64,000 nucleotides of DNA, from contig CALNWN010000002.1 in assembly GCA_940746715.1 (NCBI GenBank), positions 525,947-589,946 on the forward strand, read 5' to 3'. Origin of the DNA: an uncultured Paraburkholderia sp. (GTDB taxonomy: Bacteria > Pseudomonadota > Gammaproteobacteria > Burkholderiales > Burkholderiaceae). Positions 21,024 through 31,324 of this stretch are shown piece after piece. The translations under genes were made by a program, and so were the position numbers. Under the pieces are notes generated by a model that was given only the letters and a program-made list of their open reading frames with translations, did not search any database and was not told the origin of the DNA. Numbering within the stretch: position 1 is the first letter of the stretch; every line of letters starts with the position of its first letter.

Positions 21024-21656
21024 CTATTCTGCGACGAGTCCGTGCCTGATTGCATAGCGAATCAGGTCCGCATTGTTGGCGAGTCCGAGCTTCTGCATGA
21101 GCCGCATTTTGTGCGTGCTGATTGTCTTGGCGCTGAGCACGAAAGCGTCGGCTATTTCATTCAGGCTTTTGCCGAGCGCGAGCATTTGCAGCACCTGAAA
21201 TTCGCGGTCTGAAAGGATTTCATGCGGCGGGGCATCGCCCGAATAGGTTTCGAACACAATGCCTTCCACCAGCTTCGGGTCGATGAAGCGCCCGCCTTCC
21301 GCCAGCTTGCGAATCGCCGCAAGCAGCACGTCGGGGTTGCTGTCCTTCGTGACATAACCGGTTGCGCCCGCACGCAGCGCGCGGGAGACGACCTGGGCCT
21401 CGTTACGGATGCTCAGCACGAGCACCGGCAGCGACGGGCGCTCTGCCCGCACGCGCCGGATCAGATCCACACCGCTAATGCCGGGCATCGTCATGTCGAG
21501 CAACAGCAGATCGACCTGGCAGCTACGCAGCTTTTCGATGACTTCGGAGCCCTGGGCTGCTTCGCCGGCCACCACGATATCCGGAGTGGTTTCGATTATC
21601 TGCTTGAGGCCTCCGCGCACCAGCGGGCGATCGTCGGCAATCAAAAGGTTGATCAT
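21024..21656 (-). CDS. NarL/LuxR-type response regulator
   Basis: 210 residues. The receiver domain has the acidic pair at 8-9 and phospho-acceptor Asp 54 in LLLLDMTMPG. The C-terminal LuxR helix-turn-helix (ILSDREFQVLQMLALGKSLN to MQKLGLANN, about 148-200) is complete. The frame is clean, unlike both kinases encoded upstream. In intact relatives it would be phosphorylated by the neighbouring HisKA_3 kinase. It lies 2 bases after the kinase stop. Confidence 0.92.
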   Translation of the reverse strand: MINLLIADDRPLVRGGLKQIIETTPDIVVAGEAAQGSEVIEKLRSCQVDLLLLDMTMPGISGVDLIRRVRAERPSLPVLVLSIRNEAQVVSRALRAGATGYVTKDSNPDVLLAAIRKLAEGGRFIDPKLVEGIVFETYSGDAPPHEILSDREFQVLQMLALGKSLNEIADAFVLSAKTISTHKMRLMQKLGLANNADLIRYAIRHGLVAE

Positions 21657-21658
21657 GT

Positions 21659-23284
21659 TTAAAGCCCATCCTGAAGCGGTATATGGATCGAAACCGAAGT
21701 GCCTGTGCCCGGCGCGCTGTCGATCAGCAAGGACCCGCCAATCAGACGCGCCCGCTCGCTCATGCCGAGCAGTCCGTATGAATAGTCTCTGCGCGCCGCC
21801 TCCTGGTCGAAGCCGCAGCCGTCGTCGCTCACATGCAGATCCAATGCAGTCGGCGTGCTCGTGAGCGTGACGTCCGCGCGCGTCGCGCAGGCGTGACGTG
21901 CAACATTGGTCAGCGAAGCCTGCACGATGCGAAACATCGCCGTGGCGTGCGCATCGGAAAGCACCGGCTCGTTGCCGTTGAGCCGGAACTGGCAGGCAAG
22001 CCCGCTGCGCCGCCCGAAATCGTCGACGAGCCATTCGAGCGCCGACACGATACCGTAATTGAGCGCAGCCGGCCGCAAATGACTCGCCACATTGCGCACC
22101 ATCCAGATGGTTCTCTCGACCAGCTCGCGCATGTCGTCGGCCCGCTTTGCCACTTCCTGATCGCCGGGAAGCCGCATTTTGAGCAGCGACACGTCCATCT
22201 TGAGCGCCGTCAGCAACTGGCCCAGTTCGTCGTGAATTTCCATCGCGATGCGCTTTCGCTCTTCTTCGCGAATGGCTTACATATACGCGGACAATTCGCG
22301 CAGTTGCTCACGCGACTCCACCAGTTCCTGCTCGATGCGCTTGCGCTCGGTAATGTCGTTCAAACCGACGAAGATGGCGGGCGCGTCGTCGTAAGTCGCC
22401 ACGCGCACGGTCGCGATGGCCCAGAACACCGTGCCGTCCGGCCGCCTGAACCTGACCTCGGTGTTGCGGAAACTGCCCTCATGTCGCAGCTGTTCGACAA
22501 GCCGGTCGCGGTCCGCAAGGTCCGCATACAGCTCGGCGATGTTGGCGACGTGCGTCGTCACATAGTCGACGCCGAACAGCTCGCGCAATGGCTTGTTGGT
22601 GTACAGAATGTGCCCTTCCGGCATCGACGTGATGCACAGCGGCACAGGACTCGTCTCGGCGATCGTGCGAAAGCGGAACTCGCTGGCAAGGAGCCGCGCT
22701 TCGGCGCGCCTGCGTTCCTCTATCTGCGATTGCAGCGTCGCATTGGCCCGCGCGAGTTCGTCGGTGCGCTGCGCGCCGCTCGCTTCCAGCCCGTCGCGCA
22801 CGCGCGACAACGCGGCTTCCGCCTGCTGACGCACCAGCACTTCCTCCTGCAGCTGGCGGTTCTGCGCGATCAGCTTCTGGTGCATGCCGCGCAGCGCAAG
22901 GTGCGTGCTGATGCGCGCCATCATTTCGTCGACGTGAACGGGCTTCGTGAGGTAATCGACACCGCCCGCCGAGAAACCTTCCACCATGACCTCGCTGCCC
23001 GTCAGCGAGGTCATGAAGATCACGGCGATGTTGCGGGTGCGTTCGTCCGACTTCAGGCGCCGGCAGGTTTCAAAACCGTCGATGCCCGGCATGCGCACGT
23101 CGAGCAGAATCAGATCGGGCTGCGAGAATTGCGCCCGTTGGATCGCCTCCGGGCCGTCGAGCGTGACCAGCACCCTGAAGCCGCGCGCCACCAGGCTCTC
23201 GACAACAATGGCGAGATTCGCGGGGTTGTCGTCCGCGATCAGTACGGTGGGCGACTCGTCGTCGGGCAAGGACATCTCGTTCAT
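21659..23284 (-). pseudogene. receiver-PAS-HisKA_3 sensor kinase interrupted by TAA
   Basis: The order is receiver domain (VLIADDNPANLAIVVESL; Asp in LILLDVRMPG), coiled coil with many Arg/Glu, PAS domain (FRFRTIAETSPVPLCITSMP; PAC tail VGLNDITERKRIEQEL), then HisKA_3 with phospho-acceptor His in MEIHDELGQLL and an HATPase end (DDGCGFDQEAA, YGLLGMSERARLIGG). Codon 336 is TAA (22277-22279), just before AIREEERKRIAMEIHDE; the frame is otherwise open. The expected residue is Glu, i.e. GAA to TAA. The part after the stop has an ATG at the histidine box but no ribosome site. The start overlaps the upstream kinase stop (ATGA). Confidence 0.88.
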
Positions 23285-25443
23285 CGTACCGCCCTGGCTT
23301 CGAGCTGCTCCTCGACGAGATGCAGCAGCGCCTTCGACTGATAGCCCTTTGCGAGAGCAAGAATCCGCGTGGTGAACGCCTGGTAATGCGGGTTGTGTCT
23401 CGCGACGCGCTCGGCCCACAGCGTGATTTCCTGCATGTCGCCAAGACGGGCGAGCAGATGCAATTGCTGCAGTTCCTTGTCCGGCACGACGACGAGCGGT
23501 TCAGCGGAGGCTTCCAATGCGACTCGCGGATCGTCCGCCGGCGCGTAGATCCATTCGAGGTCGAGCAAACGCGCGATCTGCGCGAGCAGTTCGTCGAAGT
23601 CGACCGGCTTCGAGAGAAACGCATTGGCGCCGGCCTCGAGGCTGCGCTCTTCGTCGGCGCCCGAGGGGCTCGCGGAGGTGGCAATCACCGGGACCTCGGC
23701 GAAGCCTTGGACCTAGCGCAATCTGCGCGTCGCTTCGAGTCCGTCCATATCCGCCATCACGATGTCGGTCACGATCAGCGCCGGGCGCTCGCTCAAGGTT
23801 TTGGCGAGGCCCTGGCGGCCGCCGGTTGCCTCGACGATCTCGAAGCCGAGCCGGCTGAGAAACTCCACCATCACCGCGCGGTTCATCGGGACGTCGTCGA
23901 TCACGAGCACCTTGCGGCGCGACCCTTTGTAGCCCGTCGCGATGCGCGCACCGGAAGCAGCGGCGGGCGCGGCCAGCGGCGCCCCTAGCGCTGCCTCCAG
24001 CTCGAACCAGAATGCGCTGCCGCGGCCAGGCAGGCTCTGCACGTGGATCTCGCTGCCCATCGCGCGCAAAAACTGCTGACTGATCGTGAGGCCGAGCCCG
24101 GTTCCACCGGTGCCGCGTTCCGTATGCATGATCTGTTCGAAAGGCTCGAAGATAGTCTGCAGTTTATCCGGATCCATGCCGATGCCGGTATCGCGCACCT
24201 CGAAACAAACCCTGCCCATTGCGCTCATTTCGATGAGCAGGCTCACGCTGCCCTGATCGGTAAAGTTGAACGCATTCACGAGCAGATTCAGCAACACCTG
24301 ACGCAAGCGCCGTTCGTCAGCGCGCACGGCCTCCGGCACGTCGGGCGCCACACGCCAAATGAAGTCGACGTGTTTCTGCGCCACCTTCACTTCAATGATC
24401 TCGCGGATGGCGTCGAGCGTGCCCGCGAGCGGCACATCGTCCATCTCGATGCGCAAACGGCCCGCTTCGACGCGTACAAAATCGAGTGCATCGCCGATCA
24501 GTGCGAGCAGATGTTCGCCGCTGCGTTGAATCACGCCGATGCCTTCGCGATGCTGCTCGCTCAGGCTCGCGCCACGCCGCAATATCTGCGCATAACCGAG
24601 AATGGCGTTCAGCGGCATGCGCAATTCGTGGCTCATGTTCGCCAGAAATTCGCCTTTCGCGCGGTTTGCCGCCTCCGCCGAGCGGCGTGCCTCGCGCTCC
24701 ACCGCCGCGTCGCGTTCGTCGAGATATCCGCGATGCAGCCGCGCGCCCATCGAGTTAAAGGCGCTCACCACGCGCTCGAGTTCGTCGGGCTCGCGGGGCG
24801 CGCGCCGGTTCAGCTTCAGGGGTTGGGCGGGCTTGCGAAAGTCGTACTCTTCGACAGTTTGCGCGAGCACCATGAGATGACGCGTCACGAGCCGCGTCAA
24901 AATGTAGAAGATGAAAAGAGAAACCAGGAAGATGTTCGCGGCTTGCGTGACGAGAATGGTCAGCGCCGTGTGGGTGAGATCGCCGTAGAGATCCCTTAAC
25001 GTCGCCTGCACGTAGAGCGTGCCGATGCGTTGTTCCTTGTCGAGCACGCGATACACGAGCGGGTACTCACGTGTGATAGCCGGGCCGCTTGCCGGCTCGC
25101 CGGCGGACACGATCAACGGTGCAGTGCCGCTTCCCGACTGGCGCACCCGCGCCGTACTGGTGTCCGGGAGGCGCACAATGCCGCCGAGTTCGAGCCGTAG
25201 TTGCGCGTCGTCGAGCCGCCAAAGCGCCTCGCCGAGGCTGTCGCGGTAGCTTTTGTCGATGTCCGAGAGGCGGTTTTCGATCAGCGCGATGCCTGCGCTG
25301 TAGTCGCGCTCAATCTGCAGCGCGGTCAACAACAAGGTGAGCACGCAACTAAACAGAATCATGATGGCGAGAAGCCTGAGCACGACACTGTGCCGCAACC
25401 GCCTGAGCGGATACCTCCACTCCCCCATGAGGTTGACAGCCAT
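23281..25443 (-). pseudogene. membrane hybrid histidine kinase interrupted by TAG
   Basis: Membrane helices lie at about 22-42 and 165-187 around a periplasmic sensor. A HAMP-like region, HisKA with His 272 (SHELRMPLN; the usual Thr is Met), HATPase (DTGIGMDPDKLQ, GTGLGLTISQQF) and a receiver (VLVIDDVPMNRAVM, Asp in ALIVTDIVM) follow. Codon 577 is TAG (23713-23715) inside the receiver, where Gln is expected (LRQVQGFAEVP). The remaining receiver and about 70 extra residues read on in frame to 23281. The kinase core is before the stop, so a truncated kinase without a full receiver might still be made. Confidence 0.88.
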
Positions 25444-25604
25444 ATTGCCCCCGCAAGCATGGTGATGTCAGTTCGTGTTGCGCTCGTGCGGCGACTGCAG
25501 TTTGTGGGCGCCTGCGTCAAAGAGGCATTTTTTGCCAGTTATTGCCCGTTATGACGCCATGCGAGAGCGTTGCCCGTTTCCGTGCCCAATCTGCTGCATT
25601 CGAT

Positions 25605-25925
25605 TCACGACGACAGCCGGATTCCCCTCACCGCCGGCGGCTCATGGACGACGCAAAGCAGCAGGTCGTCTACGCAATCCGCGAGTTCCCGGAGCATGGC
25701 CGCGGCGTCGCCATCCAGTTCCGTGTAATGCGATTTGCACAATTCCCGCAGCGTTTCGCCAACCCGCCTGATCGCCTTCGGTCCGCTGTCAACGAGCGGC
25801 CAGCAATGCATCAGGTACCCGAGCGGCGTAATGCAGCGCCGTTCGCACCAGATATCGAATAGCCGGAAGCAGATCGAATTGATATGCTCCACTTCGTTTT
25901 CGCGCTGCGACAGATACGGAATCAT
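25605..25925 (-). CDS. hypothetical protein, 106 residues
   Basis: Mostly helical with several Cys (FRLFDIWCERRCITPLGYLM, LADCVDDLLLCVV). I do not recognise a family. The ATG at 25925 has a GGATGAG element about 6-12 bases upstream. The last 16 residues (EPPAVRGIRLSS) look less conserved and could be run-on after a lost stop. It stands alone between the kinase promoter region and a binding-protein gene. Confidence 0.55.
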   Translation of the reverse strand: MIPYLSQRENEVEHINSICFRLFDIWCERRCITPLGYLMHCWPLVDSGPKAIRRVGETLRELCKSHYTELDGDAAAMLRELADCVDDLLLCVVHEPPAVRGIRLSS

Positions 25926-26100
25926 TTCTGCTCATCCGGTTGGGCCATTTTGACCCGCCCATCATAGAACGAAGGCCGGCGTACAACAGTCAGGCGGCGC
26001 GGAGAATCCGCCAGGGGTATCCTGATTCACGGGTAGGGAAATCCTGACCCCGGCTCGCGCCCCGCGCGCACGGGCGTTTCCGCCTCGCGTGAAGCCCCCG

Positions 26101-26993
26101 TTAGCGGCTTCGCGTCGTAGCGGGCCACTGCATCCAGTACTCTGCCGGAATCTTTCTATCCGCTGAGGAAAGATACCGGTTGTCCAGTTCGATCACCCTC
26201 CGCTCGTGCAAATTGGCTTGCGCCAGCGCGTTCTGAATGTACGGATGCGAATTGAACAGGCGCATATACGAGCCGTTTTTATAAGCCCCCGCGAACCCGC
26301 GCTCGATGGTCGACGCCAACGCGGGATCGCGGCGGGCGACATAAAAAAGGAAATCCGACCGGTACTTCAACAGCAAACGTTTTTCCACCGTCAATTCCGG
26401 GCCGGTCTCGCTGCGCGCTTCCATTTCGGGGAAGGCCTCGATCAGGCCCCTCGGGTAATAATCTACCCGCCCGGCACGGGTCATCGCGAGCAGCGTGTCG
26501 GTGCTGGACGTTTCGACCTTCAGACCAGCGTCGCGCAGAATGTCCGTATCGACCCAACCGAGCCCTTGGCCCGCCGTCAAACGCCGCAGGTCGGCAAGGT
26601 CCTGCACGCGGTCGAATTCGGCCTGCCGGTCTTTCCGTATGACGAACAGGCGATAGCCGATCAGCCCGCGATTCACCGGAATATGCACGACGTTGAGGCC
26701 GCTTTCCGCGCGGCTGTCCATGCTGGTCCATAAAAGATTGATGGATGAGCCGTCCGCCAGTTCGGCGAGCGCGCGGCCGCGCTCCATCGCGACATCGGCC
26801 TCGCGAATCGTATAGGTCGCGTTGGCCGTCTTCATGGCCAGGTCCAACACGGCTAGGGCAAAGGCGGCGTGCACCTCGCCGCCCGTGCGGATACGCGGAT
26901 GCACGATCTCGAAGTCGGCGGTCGACATGGGGCGCGGGCGTTGGGCATGCCGGCCATGCCCAACGCCGCGAGTACAAAGGTCCTGCGCTGCAT
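26101..26993 (-). pseudogene. solitary periplasmic substrate-binding-like protein, frameshift at the signal-peptide end
   Basis: The ATG at 26993 opens a signal peptide (MQRRTFVLAALGMAGMPNAR). One base is missing near 26930, and the mature protein continues in another frame (MSTADFEIVHPRIRTGGEVH). The mature part resembles extracellular solute-binding proteins used as sensors (DSRAESGLNVVHIPVNRGLI, TRAGRVDYYPRGLIEAF). It is clean to TAG at 26101. No permease or ATPase is adjacent. If translated from the downstream ATG it would lack a signal and stay in the cytoplasm. Confidence 0.8.
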
Positions 26994-27343
26994 GATGTGT
27001 CGACGTCTAATGGAATGTGCCGGACGTCCCCGTCGGCGCCTGGCATGGGTAAGCATCGTGTCACTGCAGTGAAAGCTTTGCAATCGGGGAAAGACAGGCT
27101 GAAGAGCAGCCTCTCGTTGCAAGTACAACGTCGTCCGTCGCTCTCCATGGCCTGTTCACGACAATGGAAAACCCTGAGACGCATGAGGCTTGCGCCGTCG
27201 GTGAAGATCCGGATAGCTAAGTGTTATCGCCGCGTCTACTGATTGAACTGCGCGGCACGCTGATCCTGGTCGCCAACAGATAGGCTTTCGCGGCATGAAT
27301 GATGCTCAGCCAACGCACTGACGCTTTTGAAGGAGTCGACGCC
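26994..27343. other. divergent intergenic region, no gene seen
   Basis: About 350 bases between the start of the leftward binding-protein gene and the start of the rightward cyclopropane synthase. No protein-like ORF or clear hairpin is present. A good GAAGGAG ribosome site lies at its right end. Confidence 0.45.
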
Positions 27344-28690
27344 ATGACGCTCTGGAGCCTTTTGCGTTCGCCCGCGGAACAACAGATCGCCGGCATGCCG
27401 GTGCCCTGCTCTGTCTCGCTGCCTGACGGCCAGCGCATCGGCGCGCGAGAGCCGAGTCTGTCGTTCGAAATCCGCGATATGCGCGCATTGCTGCATCTGC
27501 GGCAGGGTGCGATTGGCCGGCTGGCGGAAGACTATGTGGAAGGCCGGCTTGAAATCGAAGGCGACCTGCATGACCTCATGGCCGCGGCGCCCACTTTGCT
27601 GCGCGGCGATCCTACGCACGAAACGCACGGATGGCTGCTTGAGCGCGTGAGCCGCACGCGCCGCGCGATCTGGGAGCGCACGCATCATAGCCGCGCGAAG
27701 GACGCCGCCCAAATCCAGCATCATTACGATATCTCCGACGATTTCTACGCGCTGTGGCTCGATCCACTGCGAGTGTACTCGTGCGCCTATTTTTCGTCGC
27801 CGGATATGTCGCTTGCTGAAGCACAGCAGGCCAAGCTCGATCACATCTGCAAGAAACTGATGCTCCGCTCGGGCGAGCGCTTTCTCGATGTGGGTGCAGG
27901 CTGGGGCGCGCTGTTGCTGTGGGCTGCTGAACACTACGGTGTGGCCGCCACGGGCATCACGCTGTCGAAGAACCAGCACGCTTACGTCAACCGGTTGATC
28001 GAGGAAAAAGGACTGCAAGGCCGGGTAAAAATGCTGCTGCAGGACTATCGCGATGTGGATGAATCGGCGCCGTTTGACAAGATCGCTTCGGTAGGCATGT
28101 GCGAGCACGTCGGCCGTCCGAATCTGCCCGCCTATTTTGCAAAGATGCGGCGACTGCTTAGACCCGGCGGTCTGATGATGAACCACAGCATCACGGCCGG
28201 CGGCGTCGAAAACGGCGAAGTGGGCGGCGGCATGGACGAGTTCATCGACAGGTATATCTTTCCGGGCGGCCAACTCGTCCATGTGAGCGTGATGATGGAC
28301 GCCATGACGCGCGGCAATCTCGAACCGGTGGACGCGGAGTGCCTGCGGCCGCATTACGCGCGCACGCTGTGGCATTGGGCCGATGCGCTCGAGGCGCATC
28401 TCGACGAGGCGCGCCGCATTCTCGGCAACGACGCGGAAAAGGTCATTCGCGCTTACCGGCTCTATCTTGCAGGATCGGCCATGGGATTCGAGCACGGCTG
28501 GACGTCGCTGTTCCAGATCGTCGCTTCGCGTCCCGCAGAGTCCGTGACAACGGACGACAGTGCGACCGGCCACATGCCATGGGCTCGCAGCGACTATCCC
28601 TACAATCGCACGTACATGTATGCCCGTAACGCGGCGATCGATCAGGTCAACGAAGTTGAACACGCCAACGGCGGCCAGGACATCGGCTGA
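27344..28690 (+). CDS. cyclopropane-fatty-acyl-phospholipid synthase family methyltransferase
   Basis: 448 residues. The SAM-binding motif FLDVGAGWGALLL is at about 180-192, and the family hallmark YSCAYF at about 145-150 precedes it. Later motifs are GITLSKNQ, IASVGMCEHVG and YIFPGG. The start at 27344 (MTLWSLLRSP) has AAGGAG 9 bases upstream. It uses SAM to methylenate unsaturated acyl chains in membrane phospholipids, which usually helps in stress or stationary phase. The frame is fully intact. Confidence 0.9.
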   Translation: MTLWSLLRSPAEQQIAGMPVPCSVSLPDGQRIGAREPSLSFEIRDMRALLHLRQGAIGRLAEDYVEGRLEIEGDLHDLMAAAPTLLRGDPTHETHGWLLERVSRTRRAIWERTHHSRAKDAAQIQHHYDISDDFYALWLDPLRVYSCAYFSSPDMSLAEAQQAKLDHICKKLMLRSGERFLDVGAGWGALLLWAAEHYGVAATGITLSKNQHAYVNRLIEEKGLQGRVKMLLQDYRDVDESAPFDKIASVGMCEHVGRPNLPAYFAKMRRLLRPGGLMMNHSITAGGVENGEVGGGMDEFIDRYIFPGGQLVHVSVMMDAMTRGNLEPVDAECLRPHYARTLWHWADALEAHLDEARRILGNDAEKVIRAYRLYLAGSAMGFEHGWTSLFQIVASRPAESVTTDDSATGHMPWARSDYPYNRTYMYARNAAIDQVNEVEHANGGQDIG

Positions 28691-28737
28691 ACTGTGCTGC
28701 TTGCTTCTATCTTTGCAGCGCGGCACCGCGGCACGCC

Positions 28738-29253
28738 TCACGAATGCTCGACTCGGGGCCCTGCTGCGCCGGATTCCGCGTGTTCGGCGTTTTCCGCCTG
28801 TTCCTCGCGGGATTCGATTTCCGGCCCCATCGTAACGAGCACGCTGCAACTCACGCGGTCGAGCAGCAGGCCATCGGTCCGCCCTCCCCACCATCGCGCG
28901 AGCCTGCCGGCTTTGTGGTGTCCCACCACGATCAGATCGACGTTGAGCTCTTTGGCGAAGTGAGGAATCTGGTCGAGCGGATCGCCTATCGCAAAGTGCC
29001 CTGTCGCGTGAATGCCCGTCGCGGCCAGCTTTTTCAGGCCTTCGTCGAGCACGCTTTTGACCGAGTCGCTGACCAGGTTCGCCGGTATGGCGGATGTGAT
29101 ATCCGCGCCCTGCACCCACGTGGAATTGTTGATCACGGAAAGCACGTGGACTTGCGCGGCGAGTTCGCGCGCGAGCCGGGCGCCGTCTGCCAGCGCGTGC
29201 TGCCCTTCGCGCGTTCCGTCATAACAGAGAAGAATGCGGTTGAAGGCCGACAT
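28738..29253 (-). CDS. universal stress protein (UspA family)
   Basis: 171 residues starting MSAFNRILLCYDGTREGQ. The ATP-binding loop is recognisable as VVGHHKAGRLARWWGG followed by LLLDRVSCSVLV. The start at 29253 is preceded by a GGGGGGAAC purine run. The final 20 residues (EEQAENAEHAESGAAG) are a low-complexity acidic tail beyond the usual fold. It converges with the cyclopropane synthase gene. Confidence 0.9.
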   Translation of the reverse strand: MSAFNRILLCYDGTREGQHALADGARLARELAAQVHVLSVINNSTWVQGADITSAIPANLVSDSVKSVLDEGLKKLAATGIHATGHFAIGDPLDQIPHFAKELNVDLIVVGHHKAGRLARWWGGRTDGLLLDRVSCSVLVTMGPEIESREEQAENAEHAESGAAGPRVEHS

Positions 29254-29387
29254 GCCGTTCCCCCCTATCTCTATGCGCGGCAATGCGCTTAATGCAATCA
29301 ACGCATGCAGGAAGACAGATCCAGCCCGCACAATTCAGTATATGTCGCTGATCGAGGCGGTGCCGCCCTTCACCTGAGCAAACAGCA

Positions 29388-29421
29388 AAGCCGGTTGGCC
29401 TTTCACCACGCCAACCGGCAA
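29388..29421 (-). terminator. hairpin downstream of DUF1840 gene
   Basis: A perfect 10-bp inverted repeat (GCCGGTTGGC at 29390-29399 with 29410-29419), 10-base loop. On the minus strand it is followed by TTTGCTGTTTG. It begins 10 bases after the DUF1840 stop. Confidence 0.75.
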
Positions 29422-29428
29422 CAACCGC

Positions 29429-29737
29429 CTACAGTCCCCAGATGATGTCTGCGCCGCGCGTGCGGGCTTCGCGCAACATGTCCAGAAACGGCCATGCGCG
29501 CTGCGACAGACCATTGCCCGGCTCAAGCCGATTACCCGGCGAACGATGCAACGCCTCAAGCGCGACTTCCGCGCTGGTGTCTTCCGGTGATTGCCGTTTC
29601 CAGCCGGTCGATCGCAGCCGGCAGTTCGTCGTGCATGATCACGCCCCGCTCGCTCAGACGCTTACCGATCAGGCCCAGTAGAGGTCCCGAAGCATCACAA
29701 CGTCCGGTGATGCAGTGGATTGAAAAGTGATCAGCAT
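29429..29737 (-). pseudogene. DUF1840 family protein, two frameshifts
   Basis: Starts MLITFQSTASPDVVMLRD with AAGGAG upstream. One shift near 29680 leads to LLGLIGKRLSERGVIMHDEL, and another near 29585 leads to AEVALEALHRSP and the conserved end LSQRAWPFLDMLREARTRGA..., stopping at 29429. These segments match the DUF1840 pattern (MLITF start, ITAEELPAAI-like centre, AWPFIDML end). The family has no known function. Normal length is about 105 residues, so nothing is missing except frame continuity. Confidence 0.8.
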
Positions 29738-29831
29738 GATGGCTCCTTTTCTTATGCACCGCGTCGCGCCACGTGATCAGATATGGCCATGACGCGCCCG
29801 CCGCGCGGTCAGCTTGCCTTTGAATATTTAT

Positions 29832-29844
29832 ATCACAATATGAT
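29832..29844. promoter_or_regulatory. candidate MarR operator, site A
   Basis: ATCA-N5-TGAT inverted repeat in an AT-rich island, 95 bases upstream of the DUF1840 start. It has the same architecture as the site before the marR gene. Confidence 0.55.
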
Positions 29845-29960
29845 TTACACAAAACAGGTGCGATCTACCCGGACCCTGCGCCGCGCAACGCCCCGAAGCC
29901 CTACCCATGCGCTTGGAGCCTGGTCCCCGGCGGCCCGCCGCCCTCCGCGTGCCGGCCGTT

Positions 29961-29979
29961 TATATCATATTGAAATATA
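29961..29979. promoter_or_regulatory. candidate MarR operator, site B (imperfect)
   Basis: TATATCA-TAT-TGAAATATA, an imperfect palindrome in a second AT-rich island, about 100 bases before the HPP-CBS coding region. Confidence 0.45.
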
Positions 29980-30079
29980 ATTATGACCAGACGGTATTCG
30001 CGTTCACCGGGGTTTCCCTGGTATCGTCGCACTCCAGCACAATCGGCTCACTCCCTTTTTTCGCAGCTTTTCCCGCACC

Positions 30080-31214
30080 TTGTCCCGCACTCTCGTCCTG
30101 CGCTGGTTCTCCAGCTTTATTCCCGTCCCCGTCACAGTGCAATGGCAGGAGCGCGCGCGTTCATGTCTGGGCGCGCTGCTCGGCATCGCATTTACCGGTG
30201 GCTCGATGTATCTGCTGTTGGGGCCCGGCACGAACATTCCGCTGCTGGTTGCGCCCATGGGCGCTTCGGCCGTGTTGCTGTTCGCGGTGCCGGCAAGTCC
30301 GCTCGCGCAGCCCTGGTCGATCATCGGCGGAAATCTGGTTTCGGCGATGATCGGCGTAACGTGCGCGAACGTGATTGCCGACGCGACACTGGCGGCCGCA
30401 ATGGCGGTCGCGCTGGCGATCTGCGGCATGTTCGCGCTTCGCTGCGTGCACCCGCCGTCGGGCGCGGTGGCGCTGACCGCCGTGCTCGGCGGCCCCGCCA
30501 TTCATGCGCTCGGCTACCGTTTCGTAATCGAGCCAATCTTCATACAGTCGGCTGCGCTGCTTGCCGCCGCCATCGCCTATCACGCGGCCACGGGCCACCG
30601 CTATCCGCATTCGGCCCGCACGGCACACGGCGCGCCGGCTTCACGCGCGCCGATCTCGAAGCGGTGCTCAAGCGCCGCAGCGAAATGCTCGACATCGATC
30701 CGGACGACCTCGAATCCCTGCTGCGCGAAACGCAGCTCCAGGCCTTCTCCCGCAGCTTCAACGAGTTGACCTGCGAAGACATCATGTCGCGCCACGTCGT
30801 ATCGGTGTCGGCCGGCACGCGTGCGGTCGCGGCCTGGGCGCTGCTCAAACGCAACAAGATCAAAGCGCTGCCGGTGATCGACGAGGAGCGCACTTTGGTC
30901 GGTATCGTGACGCGTGCCGACCTTGTCGATAAACGAATCTTCGGCCAATTCGCGCCTTTCATCGCTTATTTCGACGGCTGGCTGCGCGGCGACGCACTAC
31001 GCGCGCCAAACGTGGGCAACGTGATGACGACCGACGTCTGCACAGTCAAGGCGAACGCGCCGATCACCGACCTCGTACCCATGTTCGCGAACTACGGGCA
31101 CCACCATATTCCTTTACTCGATTTCACCGGACATGTGGTCGGCATGATTACGCAGGTGGACCTGATCTCCGGACTGTATCGGCAGACCGTCGTGAAGGCA
31201 CAGCAGGCCGCTAA
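30080..31214 (+). pseudogene. HPP-family membrane protein with two CBS domains, frameshifted
   Basis: The HPP domain has four hydrophobic helices (LGALLGIAFTGGSMYLLLG, IPLLVAPMGASAVLLFAVP, CVHPPSGAVALTAVLGG). The frame breaks near 30630 after HRYPH and resumes as GFTRADLEAVLKRRSEML, then two CBS domains (EDIMSRHVVSVSAGTRAVAA, VMTTDVCTVKANAPITDLVP). No ATG fits the HPP frame; TTG at 30080 is the first possible start, so the 5' end may also be damaged. The frame passes the expected stop (TAA at 31212-31214 in another frame) into the marR leader. Such proteins are putative transporters gated by nucleotide-binding CBS modules. Confidence 0.82.
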
Positions 31215-31277
31215 GTACCCTTGGCCCTGTGAGAGCGCAACGAGCCATCCGCGCGTGGACCAAATGCTGCTGATTAC

Positions 31278-31290
31278 ATCATTCTATGAT
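31278..31290. promoter_or_regulatory. candidate MarR operator, site C (before marR)
   Basis: ATCA-N5-TGAT, 34 bases upstream of the marR ATG, in the AT-rich stretch 31275-31300. Placed for autorepression of the marR-ClC unit. Confidence 0.6.
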
Positions 31291-31324
31291 ATAATTATCG
31301 TTTATCCACGCTGGCGAACGAACA

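Larger units (their letters stand above)
29738..30079. other. AT-rich regulatory region between DUF1840 and HPP-CBS genes
   Basis: About 340 bases with two AT-rich islands (29823-29852 and 29958-29985) in otherwise GC-rich sequence. No protein-like ORF. The islands contain the inverted repeats annotated as candidate MarR sites. Confidence 0.5.

Noticed and set aside
27236..29119. 627-codon minus-strand open frame
   Set aside because: Shadow of the cyclopropane synthase gene, which has clear motifs and a ribosome site on the plus strand.
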